From an uncultured Gemmiger sp. (GTDB taxonomy: Bacteria > Bacillota > Clostridia > Oscillospirales > Ruminococcaceae): DNA of 49,352 nucleotides. The notes under the pieces are model-generated. The model was not told the origin of the DNA. It was given only the letters and a program-made list of their open reading frames with translations, and searched no databases. The stretch spans positions 1-49,352 of the forward strand of contig CANRLV010000011.1 in assembly GCA_947631565.1 (NCBI GenBank), read 5' to 3'. Below, piece by piece: positions 33,164-42,541 of the stretch (position 1 is the first letter of the stretch; each line of letters opens with the position of its first letter). The position numbers were made by a program, and so were the translations under genes.

Positions 33164-33192
33164 ACTATACCACAACAAATTGCGTTTGTAAA
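33164..33192 (-). promoter_or_regulatory. Promoter of the 400-aa exported protein gene
   Basis: TTTACA (33192-33187), a 17-nt spacer, and TATAGT (33169-33164). Confidence 0.8.
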
Positions 33193-33261
33193 GCTGCAGC
33201 GAACAATATACAGCATACCGCCGCCCCGGTCCCGCCGGGACGGCGGCCAATTTCACCCCGC

Positions 33262-34443
33262 TTACAGCGCCGCCAGCACCTTTTGCAGCACGGCGAGGGC
33301 GGCGTCGATGTCGGCGTCGGAGAGCACCAGCGGCGGCAGCAGGCGCAGGCGGCTCTTGGCGGTCAGCACCAGCAGGCCCTCGCGCTCACAGGCCGTGCGC
33401 ACGGCGGCGGCGGTGATGTCCGCGCGGTCAAAGGCAAGGCCGAGCATCAGGCCGAGACCGCTGACGGCGGCCACATGGGGCAGGACCTCGAGCCCGGCGC
33501 GCAGGCGGGCGGCCTTCTGCCGCACGCCGGCCAGAAAATCCTCGGTCAGGGTGGCCAGCACGGCGTTGGCGCCCGCGCAGGCCACCGGATTGCCGCCGAA
33601 GGTGGAGCCGTGGCTGCCGGCGCCCATGTGGTCGGCGACCTTCTCGCGCATCAGCACGGCGCCGATGGGCAGCCCACCGCCCAGGCCCTTGGCGCTGGTG
33701 ACGATGTCGGGCAAAATGCCGAACTGCTCGAACGCGAACAGTGTGCCGGTGCGGCCGATACCGGTCTGCACCTCGTCGACGATGAGCAGGATATCCTTCT
33801 CGGCGCAGAACGCCGCCAGCGCCCGCACATAGCCGGCGTCCAGCGCCACCACGCCGCCCTCGCCCTGCACGAGCTCAACGAGCACGGCGCAGGTGTTCTC
33901 GTCGGCGGCAGCGCGCAGGGCCGCCATGTCGCCGGCCGGCACATAGGCGAACCCGGCCGGGAAGGGCCCGAAATCGCGGTGGAAGACCTCCTGCCCGGTG
34001 GCGGTCAGGGTGGCCAGCGTGCGTCCGTGGAAGCTGTTCTGCAGCGTGATGATGCCGCTGCGCGCCGGGCCGTGGATGTCGGCGGCATACTTGCGGGCCG
34101 CCTTGATGGCGCCCTCGTTGGCCTCGGCGCCGGAATTGCCGAAAAACACCTTGTCCAGGCCTGTGCGCGCGCACAGCGTCTCGGCCAGGGCGATGTAGGG
34201 CGGGTTATAGTAGAGGTTGCAGGTGTGCTGTAAGGTGCCCGCCTGCTGCGCGACGGCCTGCACCCAGGCCGGGTGGCAGTAGCCCAGGCTGTTGACGCCG
34301 ATGCCGCTGGTGAAATCCAGGTAGGCGTTGCCCCCGGCGTCCCACGCGGTCAGGCCCTGCCCGCGCACCAGCGCCAACGGGCTGCGGGCGTAGGTGGGCA
34401 GGACGTGGGCGGCATCGCGCTGCATCAGGTTCGCGTTGTCCAT
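33262..34443 (-). CDS. argD: Acetylornithine aminotransferase
   Basis: A 393-residue class III PLP aminotransferase converting N-acetylglutamate semialdehyde to N-acetylornithine. Markers: DFTSGIGVNSLGYCHP, FFGNSGAEANEGAIKAARKY, SFHGRTLATL, VDEVQTGIGRTG, and the PLP lysine in TSAKGLGGGLPIGA. Its ATG overlaps the argB stop by one base (TGATG). It is the last gene of the arg operon. Confidence 0.95.
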   Translation of the reverse strand: MDNANLMQRDAAHVLPTYARSPLALVRGQGLTAWDAGGNAYLDFTSGIGVNSLGYCHPAWVQAVAQQAGTLQHTCNLYYNPPYIALAETLCARTGLDKVFFGNSGAEANEGAIKAARKYAADIHGPARSGIITLQNSFHGRTLATLTATGQEVFHRDFGPFPAGFAYVPAGDMAALRAAADENTCAVLVELVQGEGGVVALDAGYVRALAAFCAEKDILLIVDEVQTGIGRTGTLFAFEQFGILPDIVTSAKGLGGGLPIGAVLMREKVADHMGAGSHGSTFGGNPVACAGANAVLATLTEDFLAGVRQKAARLRAGLEVLPHVAAVSGLGLMLGLAFDRADITAAAVRTACEREGLLVLTAKSRLRLLPPLVLSDADIDAALAVLQKVLAAL

Positions 34444-35312
34444 CAGGCGTCCTCCTCCTTCTTCTCATACAGCAGCGTGCCGGAGCCGCGGTCGCTGAAC
34501 AGCTCCAGCAGCAGCGCGTGGGGCACGCGGCCGTCGATGATGACGGCCTCCCTGACGCCGGCGCGCACGACGCGGGCCAGCCCCTCGAGCTTGGGCAGCA
34601 TCCCGCCGCTGACGGTGCCGTCGGCCTCCAAGGCCGACAGCTCACCGAGCTCGATCTCGTGGATGAGGGTGTCCTCATCGTTGGGGTCACGCAGTACGCC
34701 GGCGATGTCGGTCATCGAGATGAGCTTCTGCGCGCCCAGCGCCACGGCGATGGCCGCGGCGGCGGTGTCGGCGTTGACGTTGTAGGGCGTGCCGTTTTTG
34801 TCCATGCCGACGGTGGCGACGACGGGGATGAACTGGTCCGCGAGCAGATGCTCAAGCAAGGTGGTGCGCACCTGCCTGACCTCGCCCACATAGCCGAGGT
34901 GGCTGCCGTCGGGCGCGGTCTTGCGCTCACAGATCAGCGTATGGCCGTCCATACCGCAAAGGCCCACGCCGCGGCCCTTGAGCAGCGCGACGAGGTCCTT
35001 GTTGACCTGCCCGGCCAGCACCTGCTGCACCACCGCCATGGTGGGGGCGTCGGTGTAGCGCAGGCCGCCCACAAAGCGGGACTCCAGCCCCAATTTTTTG
35101 AGCATCTGGTCGATGGCCGGGCCGCCGCCGTGCACCAGCACCACCCGCACGCCGAGCAGCGTGAGGGTGACAAGGTCGTTCATCACGGCCTGCTTGAGCG
35201 TCTCGTTGACCATGGCGTTGCCGCCGTACTTGATGACGACGGTCTTGCCGTGGTATTTCTGGATGTAGGGCGTCGCCTCGGAAAAAAGCAGCGCCATCTC
35301 CTCGTTTTTCAT
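34443..35312 (-). CDS. argB: Acetylglutamate kinase
   Basis: A 289-residue amino-acid kinase phosphorylating N-acetylglutamate. Motifs: VVIKYGGNAM (phosphate loop), VLVHGGGPAID, VNADTAAAAIA, MTDIAGVL and SGGMLPKLE. Length is typical. It is probably the feedback target of arginine: the MALLFSEATPYIQKY N-terminal helix is the segment present in arginine-sensitive, hexameric kinases. GGGGGA precedes the ATG. Confidence 0.95.
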   Translation of the reverse strand: MKNEEMALLFSEATPYIQKYHGKTVVIKYGGNAMVNETLKQAVMNDLVTLTLLGVRVVLVHGGGPAIDQMLKKLGLESRFVGGLRYTDAPTMAVVQQVLAGQVNKDLVALLKGRGVGLCGMDGHTLICERKTAPDGSHLGYVGEVRQVRTTLLEHLLADQFIPVVATVGMDKNGTPYNVNADTAAAAIAVALGAQKLISMTDIAGVLRDPNDEDTLIHEIELGELSALEADGTVSGGMLPKLEGLARVVRAGVREAVIIDGRVPHALLLELFSDRGSGTLLYEKKEEDA

Positions 35313-35335
35313 CGCTGTCCCCCGGTCGCACCTGT

Positions 35336-36562
35336 TCAGGTGCGGTAGTCGCCGTTGATCTTGACATAGTCATAGGTCAAATCGCAGCCCCAGGCCTTGG
35401 CGGCGGCGCTGCCGCAGCCCAGATCGACATGGATGCCGATCTCGTCCTCCTGCAAGATGACGGCGGCCTCCTCCTCGCTGTAGGGATGGTGGGCGGCGTT
35501 CTCGCAGACGTAGATCTCCCCGGCCTTGCTCTTCAGCCACACGCAGGTATGGCGGATATCAAAATCGCCCGGCGTGTAGCCGATGGCGCAGAGGATGCGC
35601 CCCCAGTTGGCGTCGGCGCCGAACATTGCCGCCTTGAACAGCGTCGAGCTGATGACGCTCTTCGCCACGGCGCGGGCGGTGGCAAGGTCCGGCGCGCCGG
35701 TGACCGTGCATTCCAGCAGCTTGGTCGCGCCCTCGCCGTCGCCGGCGAGCTCACGGCACATCGCCTCGGCGACCTCGGTCAGGGCCGCCGCAAAGGTGGC
35801 ATAGTCCGCCGTGCCGGGCGTGAGCGGCGCGTTGCCGCAAAGGCCCGAGGCCAGCAGCGTGACGGTGTCGTTGGTGGAGGTGTCGCCGTCCACCGAGATC
35901 TGGTTGAAGGTCGCGGGGACGACCTCATTTAAAATCCCTTGCAGCACATCCGGCGCCACGGCGGCATCGGTGGTCATGAACAGCAGCATGGTGGCCATGT
36001 TGGGGTGGATCATGCCGGAGCCCTTGGCGATGGCGCCGATGCGGCAGGGTCTGCCGGAAAGCGTGAACTCCACCGCCTTCTGCTTGGGGTGGGTGTCGGT
36101 CGTCATGATGGCCTCGGCGGCGGCCAGGCTGCCTGCCGGGCCGTGGTCCAGCGCCGCGGCCGCGGCCGGGATGCCGCGCGCAAAAGGCTCCAGCGTCATC
36201 GCCTGCCCGATGACCCCGGTGGAGCTGGGCAGGATATCCCCGGCCGGCAGGCCCAGCGCCGCCGCAGCCAGGTCACAGGTGGCCAGCGCCAGCTCCCGCC
36301 CGCCGGGGGCGCAGGTGTTGGCGTTGCCGCTGTTGACGAGGATGGCCTGTGCATAGCCGTCCTTGAGGTGTTCACGGTCGATGTCGATGGGGTGGCCGTG
36401 CACCTTGTTGGTGGTGTAGCAGGCGGCGGCGGCGCAGCGCACGTCGGCCCGGATGATGGCCAGGTCCTTTTTGGCGTTGTTGTGCCGGATGCCGCAGTGC
36501 ACGCCGGCGGCGGCAAAGCCCTTTGGCGCGCAGATGCCGCCCGCGACCGATTGATATGCCAT
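35336..36562 (-). CDS. argJ: Bifunctional ornithine acetyltransferase/N-acetylglutamate synthase
   Basis: A 408-residue ArgJ that transfers the acetyl group from acetylornithine to glutamate, making the cycle self-sustaining and replacing ArgA and ArgE. The autocleavage site is in MIHPNMATMLLFM (Ala-Thr; Thr becomes the nucleophile). Other motifs: NSGNANTC, SSTGVIG, KGSGM, VDGDTSTNDTV and DANWGRILCAIGY. It starts at MAYQSVAGGI with GAGGA upstream. Confidence 0.95.
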   Translation of the reverse strand: MAYQSVAGGICAPKGFAAAGVHCGIRHNNAKKDLAIIRADVRCAAAACYTTNKVHGHPIDIDREHLKDGYAQAILVNSGNANTCAPGGRELALATCDLAAAALGLPAGDILPSSTGVIGQAMTLEPFARGIPAAAAALDHGPAGSLAAAEAIMTTDTHPKQKAVEFTLSGRPCRIGAIAKGSGMIHPNMATMLLFMTTDAAVAPDVLQGILNEVVPATFNQISVDGDTSTNDTVTLLASGLCGNAPLTPGTADYATFAAALTEVAEAMCRELAGDGEGATKLLECTVTGAPDLATARAVAKSVISSTLFKAAMFGADANWGRILCAIGYTPGDFDIRHTCVWLKSKAGEIYVCENAAHHPYSEEEAAVILQEDEIGIHVDLGCGSAAAKAWGCDLTYDYVKINGDYRT

Positions 36563-36586
36563 GAAAATTCCTCTTTCCGCGTTCTT

Positions 36587-37490
36587 TTACAGGCTCAGGC
36601 CGGCCGTTTCGGGCAGGCCGAGCATCAGGTTCATGTTCTGCACGGCGGCGCCGGACGCGCCCTTGCCGAGGTTGTCGAACAGGGCGGTGACGGCGGTGCG
36701 GTCGCCGTGGCCGGTCACATACAGCGTCAGGCTGTCGCGCCCGGCCATGGCGTTCGCATACAGGGCCGGGACCGCGTCCGGCGGCGCCACCGTGATGAGC
36801 GCCTGCCCGGCATAATGCTCCGCCAGGCATTGCCAGACCGCCGCGGCGTCCAGGCCCGGCAGCGGCACCGTCGTCGCCATGCCCTTGTAATAGTCGTCCA
36901 CCACCGGCACGAACACCGGCGGCTTGTCCAGCCCGCAGACCGTTTGCATCTCGGGCAGGTGCTTGTGCCGCTGGGCCAGGCCGTAAGGTGACGGAGCGTA
37001 TAAACTTTGTGTTTTATCCGTTTCGTATTGTTTGATCATCTTTTTGCCGCCGCCAGAATAGCCGGTCAGCGAGAAGCAGCCAAGCTCGGCGCTTTTGGGC
37101 AGCAGGCCGGCGGCGACAAGCGGCGCGGCCACGGTGATGAAGCCGGTGGCGTGGCAGCCGGGGTTGGCCACGCGTTTGGCGCCGGCGATGGCTGACCGCT
37201 GCGCGGCCGAGAGCTCCGGCAGGCCGTAGACCCAGCCCGGCGCCGTGCGGTGCGCGGAGGAGGCGTCGATGACGCGGGTGCGGTCGTTTTGTATCAGCGC
37301 CACGGCCTCGCGCGCGGCGTCGTCCGGCAGGCACAGGAAGACGATGTCGGCCGCGTTCAGCGCCGCGGCGCGGGCGGCGGGGTCCCTGCGGTGCGCCTCG
37401 TCCAGTGTGCGCAGCGTGATGTCGGTGCGGGCGGCGAGCCGGTCATAGATCTGCAGGCCGGTGGTGCCGGCGGACCCGTCGATAAAGACC

Positions 37491-37498
<8 letters not shown>
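36587..37498 (-). CDS. argC: N-acetyl-gamma-glutamyl-phosphate reductase, type 2
   Basis: A 303-residue short-form (type 2) ArgC. The NADP-binding start is VFIDGSAGTTGLQIYDRL, catalytic Cys is in ANPGCHATGFI, and LTGYSGGGKKMI follows. The open frame extends to 37627, but the start is set at ATG 37498 (GGAGG 8 nt upstream), overlapping the end of argH by 8 nt. Type 1 ArgC is about 345 residues; the shorter form is typical in some clostridia and proteobacteria. Confidence 0.93.
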
Positions 37499-38879
<1,381 letters not shown>

Positions 38880-38897
38880 GGCGTTCTCCTTTTATGT

Positions 38898-40133
38898 TCA
38901 GTCCTGCGGCCACTTTTTGGCCAGCTTGGCGCGCTCGGCGATGGGCAGGCCAAAGAGATTGATGAAGCCGGCCGAATCCTTCTGGTCGTAGTCGTCGTCC
39001 TCGCCGAAGCTGGCGGTCTGCTCGTCGTACAGCGTGTAGGGACTGGTGACGCCGGCGTTGATGAGGTTGCCCTTGTACAGCTTGAGCGTGACGTCGCCGG
39101 TGACGGTGGCCTGCAGGCTGTCGGTGAAGGCGGAGAGCGCCTCGCGCAGCGGGGTGAACCACTGGCCGTTGTAGACGAGCTCGGCCATCTTTTGGGCCAC
39201 CATCTCCTTGAAATGGAAGCTCTCTTTATCCAGCGTCACGGTCTCGAGCACGTTGTGCGCCTTGTACAGGATGGTGCCGCCGGGGGTCTCGTAGACGCCG
39301 CGGCTCTTCATGCCGACAAGGCGGTTCTCGACGATGTCCAGCAGGCCGATGCCGTTGGCGCCGCCGATTTTGTTGAGCGTCTCGACCAGCTCGACCGCGC
39401 CCATCTCCTTGCCGTCGACGGCGGTGGGGATGCCCTTTTCAAAATGGATGGTCACATAGGTCGGCGTGTCGGGCGCCTGCTCGGGCGAAACGCCCAGCTC
39501 CAAAAAGCCGGGCTTATTATACTGAGGCTCGTTTTTGGGGTCCTCGAGGTCCAGGCCCTCGTGCGAGAGATGCCAGAGATTTTTATCTTTCGAATAGTTG
39601 GTCGTGCGGTCGATGCGCAGCGGGACCTTGTGCGTCTCGGCGTAGTCGATCTCCTCGTCGCGGCTCTTGATGTCCCACTCGCGCCAGGGGGCGATGATGG
39701 CCATATCGGGCGCAAAGGCCTTGAGCGTGAGCTCGAACCGCACCTGGTCGTTGCCCTTGCCGGTGCAGCCGTGGCAGATGGCGTCGGCGCCCTCTTTCCT
39801 GGCGATCTCGGCCAGCGCGCGGGCGATGCAGGGGCGCGCGTGGGATGTGCCCAGCAGGTAGTCCTCATACTTGGCGTCGGCCTTCAGGCAGGGCCAGATG
39901 AACTGCTCGACGTACTCCTTTTTGAGGTCCAGCACATACAGCTTGGACGCGCCGGTCTTTTTGGCCTTCTCCTCCAGCCCGTCCAGCTCGGTGCCCTGCC
40001 CGACGTCGCCGGAGACGGCGATGACCTCGCAGTTGTTGTAGTTCTCCTTGAGCCAGGGGATGATGATGGAGGTATCCAGCCCGCCGGAGTAGGCCAGAAC
40101 GACCTTTTTGATGTCCGCTTTGTTCTTTTTCAT
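38898..40133 (-). CDS. argG: Argininosuccinate synthase
   Basis: A 411-residue ATP-dependent ligase joining citrulline and aspartate. The P-loop-like motif [15 protein letters not shown] is near the N-terminus; [23 protein letters not shown] and [13 protein letters not shown] are present. ATG 40133 follows GGGAGAGA; the ORF extension to 40169 lies in the operator region and is rejected. It is first gene of the arg operon. ArgF and carbamoyl-phosphate synthase genes are not in this window. Confidence 0.95.
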   Translation of the reverse strand: MKKNKADIKKVVLAYSGGLDTSIIIPWLKENYNNCEVIAVSGDVGQGTELDGLEEKAKKTGASKLYVLDLKKEYVEQFIWPCLKADAKYEDYLLGTSHARPCIARALAEIARKEGADAICHGCTGKGNDQVRFELTLKAFAPDMAIIAPWREWDIKSRDEEIDYAETHKVPLRIDRTTNYSKDKNLWHLSHEGLDLEDPKNEPQYNKPGFLELGVSPEQAPDTPTYVTIHFEKGIPTAVDGKEMGAVELVETLNKIGGANGIGLLDIVENRLVGMKSRGVYETPGGTILYKAHNVLETVTLDKESFHFKEMVAQKMAELVYNGQWFTPLREALSAFTDSLQATVTGDVTLKLYKGNLINAGVTSPYTLYDEQTASFGEDDDYDQKDSAGFINLFGLPIAERAKLAKKWPQD

Positions 40134-40153
40134 GGTCTGTCTCTCCCTTGTAT

Positions 40154-40173
40154 TTGCATATTTATGCATTCAA
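40154..40173 (-). promoter_or_regulatory. Operator-like palindrome at the arg operon (ARG-box-like)
   Basis: TGCATATTTATGCA (40155-40168) is a perfect 14-bp palindrome. With flanks it reads TTGAATGCATAAATATGCAA on the minus strand, similar to ArgR/AhrC boxes. It lies 10-30 nt downstream of the proximal -10, where a repressor would block transcription. Confidence 0.55.
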
Positions 40174-40181
40174 CGTGTACT

Positions 40182-40210
40182 ATTATACATTTTGGACCGC
40201 CCGCTGGCAA
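40182..40210 (-). promoter_or_regulatory. Proximal promoter of arg operon (P2)
   Basis: TTGCCA (40210-40205), a 17-nt spacer, and TATAAT (40187-40182). Confidence 0.88.
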
Positions 40211-40298
40211 GTGGCAAAGCGCACAACGGTTTTGCGGTTTGCCCGCAGGTTCTGTACAGTTTGCCACCGGCCGCCGGGCGGGGCGGCACGCAGTCTCT

Positions 40299-40327
40299 AC
40301 TATAGCATCATTTGCCGCCGCGCGCAA
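40299..40327 (-). promoter_or_regulatory. Distal promoter of arg operon (P1)
   Basis: TTGCGC (40327-40322), a 17-nt spacer, and TATAGT (40304-40299), about 115 nt upstream of P2 in the same direction. Confidence 0.65.
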
Positions 40328-40352
40328 GATGGATATGCAAAATTTATACACA

Positions 40353-40386
40353 AAAGGGGCCGCATGCAGCGCACACGGCTCCTTTG
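40353..40386 (-). terminator. Terminator after the 657-aa membrane protein gene
   Basis: On the minus strand AAAGG-GCCG...CGGC-CCCTTTTG forms an imperfect stem directly after the stop codon. Confidence 0.6.
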
Positions 40387-40396
40387 GTTTTGTGTT

Positions 40397-42370
40397 TTAC
40401 GCGGCGGGCGTCGGCGTCGGCTCAACGGGTTCTGCCGGGGCGTCCCCCTCGGGCAGGGCCGGGCCGGGGCCGGTCATCATGTCGCTGTAGGCGGGTCGCT
40501 CCGGCTCGGTGGAGGGCGGCGCGGGCTCCGCCTCGGCGGTGCGCTCCAGCGTGGCGCCGGTCAGGATGCTGCCGGCGGCGCCGGCGTCATAGCCGATGCG
40601 CACCGTGTCGCCGACGTTGAGGATGACGGCCAGCGGGTTTTCGGCGGCGTTGACGGTGACGAAAGCGTCCTGCCCGTCCAGCCGCAGGAAGTAGTAGCTG
40701 TCGCCGTCCAGCACGGCGGTGCGGATCTCGGCGATGACGCCCTCCAGCGTGTCGCGCTCGGGCTCGGCGACCTCGGTCTGGTCGTCGCGGATGAGGCCGT
40801 TGTTGGCCAGCGCGCGGCGGTAGTTGGTCTCGCACTCGGCCACGGTGCCGCCGGTGGAAACGATGGAATACTGCTGCACGTTGACCATCGCGTACATCTT
40901 GACAAGGCCGTCCTCGCCTTTAAGGGCCATAAAATAGGTCGGCTGGTCGGCGATGTTCAGCAGCAGCGGGAAGGTTGCCGCGTAGCGCATCTGCTGCACC
41001 TGGCTCTGGGCCGAGGCCTGGGCCGAGGTCTCGGTAGCGCCGGCGATGGAGTAGAAGTGCGTCTCCTTGGTGCGCTGGTTGGAGAGGATGAAGCCGATGT
41101 TGGACTGGTCGGAAGTCACCGAGGTGACGCCGGTATACATATACACGTCGTCGTCGATGGCGATATAGTTGTAGCCCTCGCTGGTCAGCGTGACGTCGCG
41201 CTGACCGAACAGGCTGTTCAAAAAGCCGTTGTGGTAGAGCCCGTAGTAGTCATACTGCTGCATGATGAGGTCGGCCGAATACACGCGGTCGACCCAACTG
41301 GGGACCTCCTCATAGTACTCGCTCTCGCCGGTGATGGCGTTGACCAGCACCGCGCCCTGCACGTCGACGCCGCCGAACAGCCCGATGGTGCGCACCAGGC
41401 GCGAGCACACCCACCACGGCGTGCCGTCGTCGTCGATCTCGAACACGGGCTCGTCAAACATCATGGTCGGATAGGCAAAGCGCAGATGGCGGTACAGGTT
41501 GCGGCCGAAATGCTCGGCCGGTGTGTATTTGATGCCCTGCGGGTCGTCGCCGCGGTCGAGGCGCACGACCTCGGCCTCCTGCGTGACCATGTCGACGACG
41601 ATGTAGGCGGGCAGACCGCCGGCGCGGTTGGTGAACCACTTGATGATGTCGCCGTACATCAGCGAGGTGACGCGCACGGGGCGGCCTCCGACGTTGATCT
41701 GGGAGTAGCCGGGGATGATCTCGAACTGGCTGACCATGTCGCTGAGCTCGCCCAGCTTGCGGCTGCCCAGCCGCGCGGCGGAGTCAGCGTCCAGCATGGG
41801 GATCTGGTCGTAGGAGATCTCCTCGATGTCCTCGGCGAAGTCGCCGGTCTCAATGGTCAGCAGCTTGGCGTAGGCTCCGGCGCGCAGCACCACCCAGCTG
41901 GACAGCGAGCCGAACAGATAGCACGCCACCAGCAGCACCGCCACCCCGAAGGGGAGCAGGCACTGCTTGCGCAGAAAGCCGAAATACCCGCGCCAGCCGG
42001 TGCCCTGAAAGCCCGATGTCAGGATGGCGCAGCCGCAGTAGACGGCGCACAGCGCGAAGGCGAAGAGGTAAAAGCCCTCGTCGTGCAGGTTGATGGCCGG
42101 CAGCTCGAGATAGAACCACACGAGCGCCACCGCCAGCGTGACGCCCAGGTTGATGAGCGTGCGCGTGAAGCCGTTGCCGATGGGCTTTCGCGGCGGCCGC
42201 GGCGGGCGCGGCCCCCCGCCAAAGCCCCCGAAGCCGGGGCCCTCGGCGCCGTCGGGCGCGCCTTGAGCGCCGCCGTTCATGCCCTGAAAGGCGCGGTTGA
42301 TATCGTCAAAATTGATGCCAGCCCCCTGCGGCCGGGGCTGTACGGCGTTGGCTGTGTTTTGTGCTGACAC
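40397..42370 (-). CDS. Membrane protein of unknown function (657 aa)
   Basis: A Gly/Pro-rich cytoplasmic N-terminus (about 1-60; GFGGGPRPPRPPRKP) is followed by three or four membrane helices (about 65-160: FTRTLINLGVTLAVALVWFY, YLFAFALCAVYCGCAIL, LLPFGVAVLLVACYLFGSL). A large presumably external domain of about 450 residues comes next, then a C-terminal Pro/Glu/Thr tail (VEPTPTPAA). I do not recognise the family. The external part has repeated DxxTxE-like strands (VVDMVTQEAEVVRL; INAITGESEYYEEV), resembling PepSY-like domains, weakly. It starts at GTG 42370 with AAGGAGG 9 nt upstream. It is single-gene with its own promoter and terminator. Confidence 0.78.
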   Translation of the reverse strand: MSAQNTANAVQPRPQGAGINFDDINRAFQGMNGGAQGAPDGAEGPGFGGFGGGPRPPRPPRKPIGNGFTRTLINLGVTLAVALVWFYLELPAINLHDEGFYLFAFALCAVYCGCAILTSGFQGTGWRGYFGFLRKQCLLPFGVAVLLVACYLFGSLSSWVVLRAGAYAKLLTIETGDFAEDIEEISYDQIPMLDADSAARLGSRKLGELSDMVSQFEIIPGYSQINVGGRPVRVTSLMYGDIIKWFTNRAGGLPAYIVVDMVTQEAEVVRLDRGDDPQGIKYTPAEHFGRNLYRHLRFAYPTMMFDEPVFEIDDDGTPWWVCSRLVRTIGLFGGVDVQGAVLVNAITGESEYYEEVPSWVDRVYSADLIMQQYDYYGLYHNGFLNSLFGQRDVTLTSEGYNYIAIDDDVYMYTGVTSVTSDQSNIGFILSNQRTKETHFYSIAGATETSAQASAQSQVQQMRYAATFPLLLNIADQPTYFMALKGEDGLVKMYAMVNVQQYSIVSTGGTVAECETNYRRALANNGLIRDDQTEVAEPERDTLEGVIAEIRTAVLDGDSYYFLRLDGQDAFVTVNAAENPLAVILNVGDTVRIGYDAGAAGSILTGATLERTAEAEPAPPSTEPERPAYSDMMTGPGPALPEGDAPAEPVEPTPTPAA

Positions 42371-42417
42371 GGTAGGTCCCCTCCTTGCCCGTTCCCTGGC
42401 GGGAACGCTTACTAAGC

Positions 42418-42446
42418 AGTATAGCACAAATCAACGCCCGAAACAA
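42418..42446 (-). promoter_or_regulatory. Promoter of the 657-aa protein gene
   Basis: TTGTTT (42446-42441), a 17-nt spacer, and TATACT (42423-42418), divergent from the CRISPR array. Confidence 0.82.
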
Positions 42447-42489
42447 CACAATATAAAGGATTGTCCGGGTATGGTAAAACGGCGCGCAT

Positions 42490-42500
42490 TGTGCTATAAT
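42490..42500 (+). promoter_or_regulatory. Extended -10 promoter upstream of the CRISPR array
   Basis: TTGTGC-TATAAT with TATAAT at 42495-42500; the -35 is poor. About 40-70 nt before the first degenerate repeat. ACGGTCA (42531-42537) and TGACCGT (42554-42560) form an inverted repeat next to it. Confidence 0.55.
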
Positions 42501-42541
42501 GATAAAATCCATTGGGCCGCAGGTACGTTGACGGTCATGGA

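Noticed and set aside
31952-33832. 626-codon plus-strand frame
   Set aside because: Shadow of the exported protein and argD; low-complexity His/Gln/Arg composition and no ribosome site.
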